This document shows, in pieces, positions 63,912 to 64,000 of a stretch of 64,000 nucleotides of DNA; position 1 is the stretch's first letter, and each line of letters starts with the position of its first letter. The notes beneath the pieces are model-generated. The model ran no database searches and had not been told where the DNA came from. It saw only the letters and a program-made list of their open reading frames with translations. The translations under genes and the position numbers were made by a program. Source of the DNA: Nocardioides sp. (GTDB lineage: Bacteria > Actinomycetota > Actinomycetes > Propionibacteriales > Nocardioidaceae); NCBI RefSeq assembly GCF_030019515.1, contig NZ_JASEEQ010000013.1, positions 1 to 64,000 on the forward strand, written 5' to 3'.

Positions 63912-64000
63912 CTACGGCTGATCCGCAGAATCGGCCCCCGTCTCGGACGCCGGCTCCGAGGCCTCCGCGCCGGAGAGCCCGGTGAGCGAGCCGCCGTGCT
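63912..64000 (-). CDS. C-terminal tail of a gene entering from the right edge
   Basis: The minus-strand frame ending at TAG (63912-63914) is open to the edge and reads 28 acidic, Ser/Ala/Gly-rich residues (SGAEASEPASETGADSADQP at the end). This is a plausible disordered C-terminus, but too little is present to name the protein. In streptomycetes tRNA-His is next to orn, but nothing here confirms that. Confidence 0.4.
   Translation of the reverse strand, partial: HGGSLTGLSGAEASEPASETGADSADQP

Overview
This is a very GC-rich actinobacterial chromosome segment, most like Nocardioides or another member of the Nocardioidaceae. The support is strong G/C bias at third codon positions, many GTG/TTG starts, frequent ATGA/GTGA gene overlaps, G+C-rich terminators without U-tracts, and a gene block collinear with the Mycobacterium clpS-cysO-cysM-murI-rph region. 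Genes are dense on both strands, and no complete insertion sequence, prophage or CRISPR array was seen.

Layout. 1-5.4 kb: the 5' part of a chemoreceptor gene, an Lrp-type regulator divergent from hpd (tyrosine catabolism), and a MarR regulator/MFS efflux pair with a clear palindromic operator. 5.4-16 kb: a Tat-exported nucleotidase, an enoyl-CoA hydratase, nicotinamidase, and a sugar unit (ROK repressor divergent from a CUT1 ABC transporter and an AGE-family isomerase), then nicotinate phosphoribosyltransferase. 16-30.4 kb: conserved core block clpS, DUF2017, NUDIX, mec-cysO-cysM, a PAS protein, a PRPP synthetase paralogue, a phosphodiesterase, murI, an Rv1339-like hydrolase, a two-component system with an ABC exporter carrying two paralogous permeases, rph, rdgB and an acyltransferase.

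30.4-44.8 kb: an unusual tRNA with a UAG anticodon, a nested four-copy inverted repeat, a PrxQ peroxiredoxin, a CbiMNQO cobalt/nickel importer behind a Nur-like box, DUF3618/GroES-like genes, a penicillin acylase-type hydrolase, a secreted protein, a FAD-Rieske oxidoreductase, a YihY membrane protein, remnants of a LuxR regulator and of a histidine kinase, a carotenoid-desaturase-like flavoprotein and a pirin. 44.9-64 kb: a large subtilase, then an anaerobic block: a cysteine-containing HTH regulator divergent from narK-narGHJI-hemerythrin, arginine deiminase, an RsuA-type pseudouridine synthase, an amidinotransferase, an EamA transporter and an MHS-family transporter, ending at tRNA-His and the tail of one more gene.

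Most interesting signal. The arginine deiminase and amidinotransferase genes, which lie about 2.3 kb apart and are not close paralogues, are each preceded by the same about 130-nt leader. It has a 9-10 bp closing stem, an invariant inner hairpin, an 8-bp pseudoknot and a downstream hairpin, with compensatory base changes between the two copies. This looks like a structured cis-regulatory RNA, possibly a riboswitch, for arginine/guanidino metabolism. Other structural signals are a three-copy 50-bp palindromic intergenic repeat family, a four-copy nested inverted repeat, a 72-nt long hairpin, and a class I tRNA carrying a leucine-type UAG anticodon.
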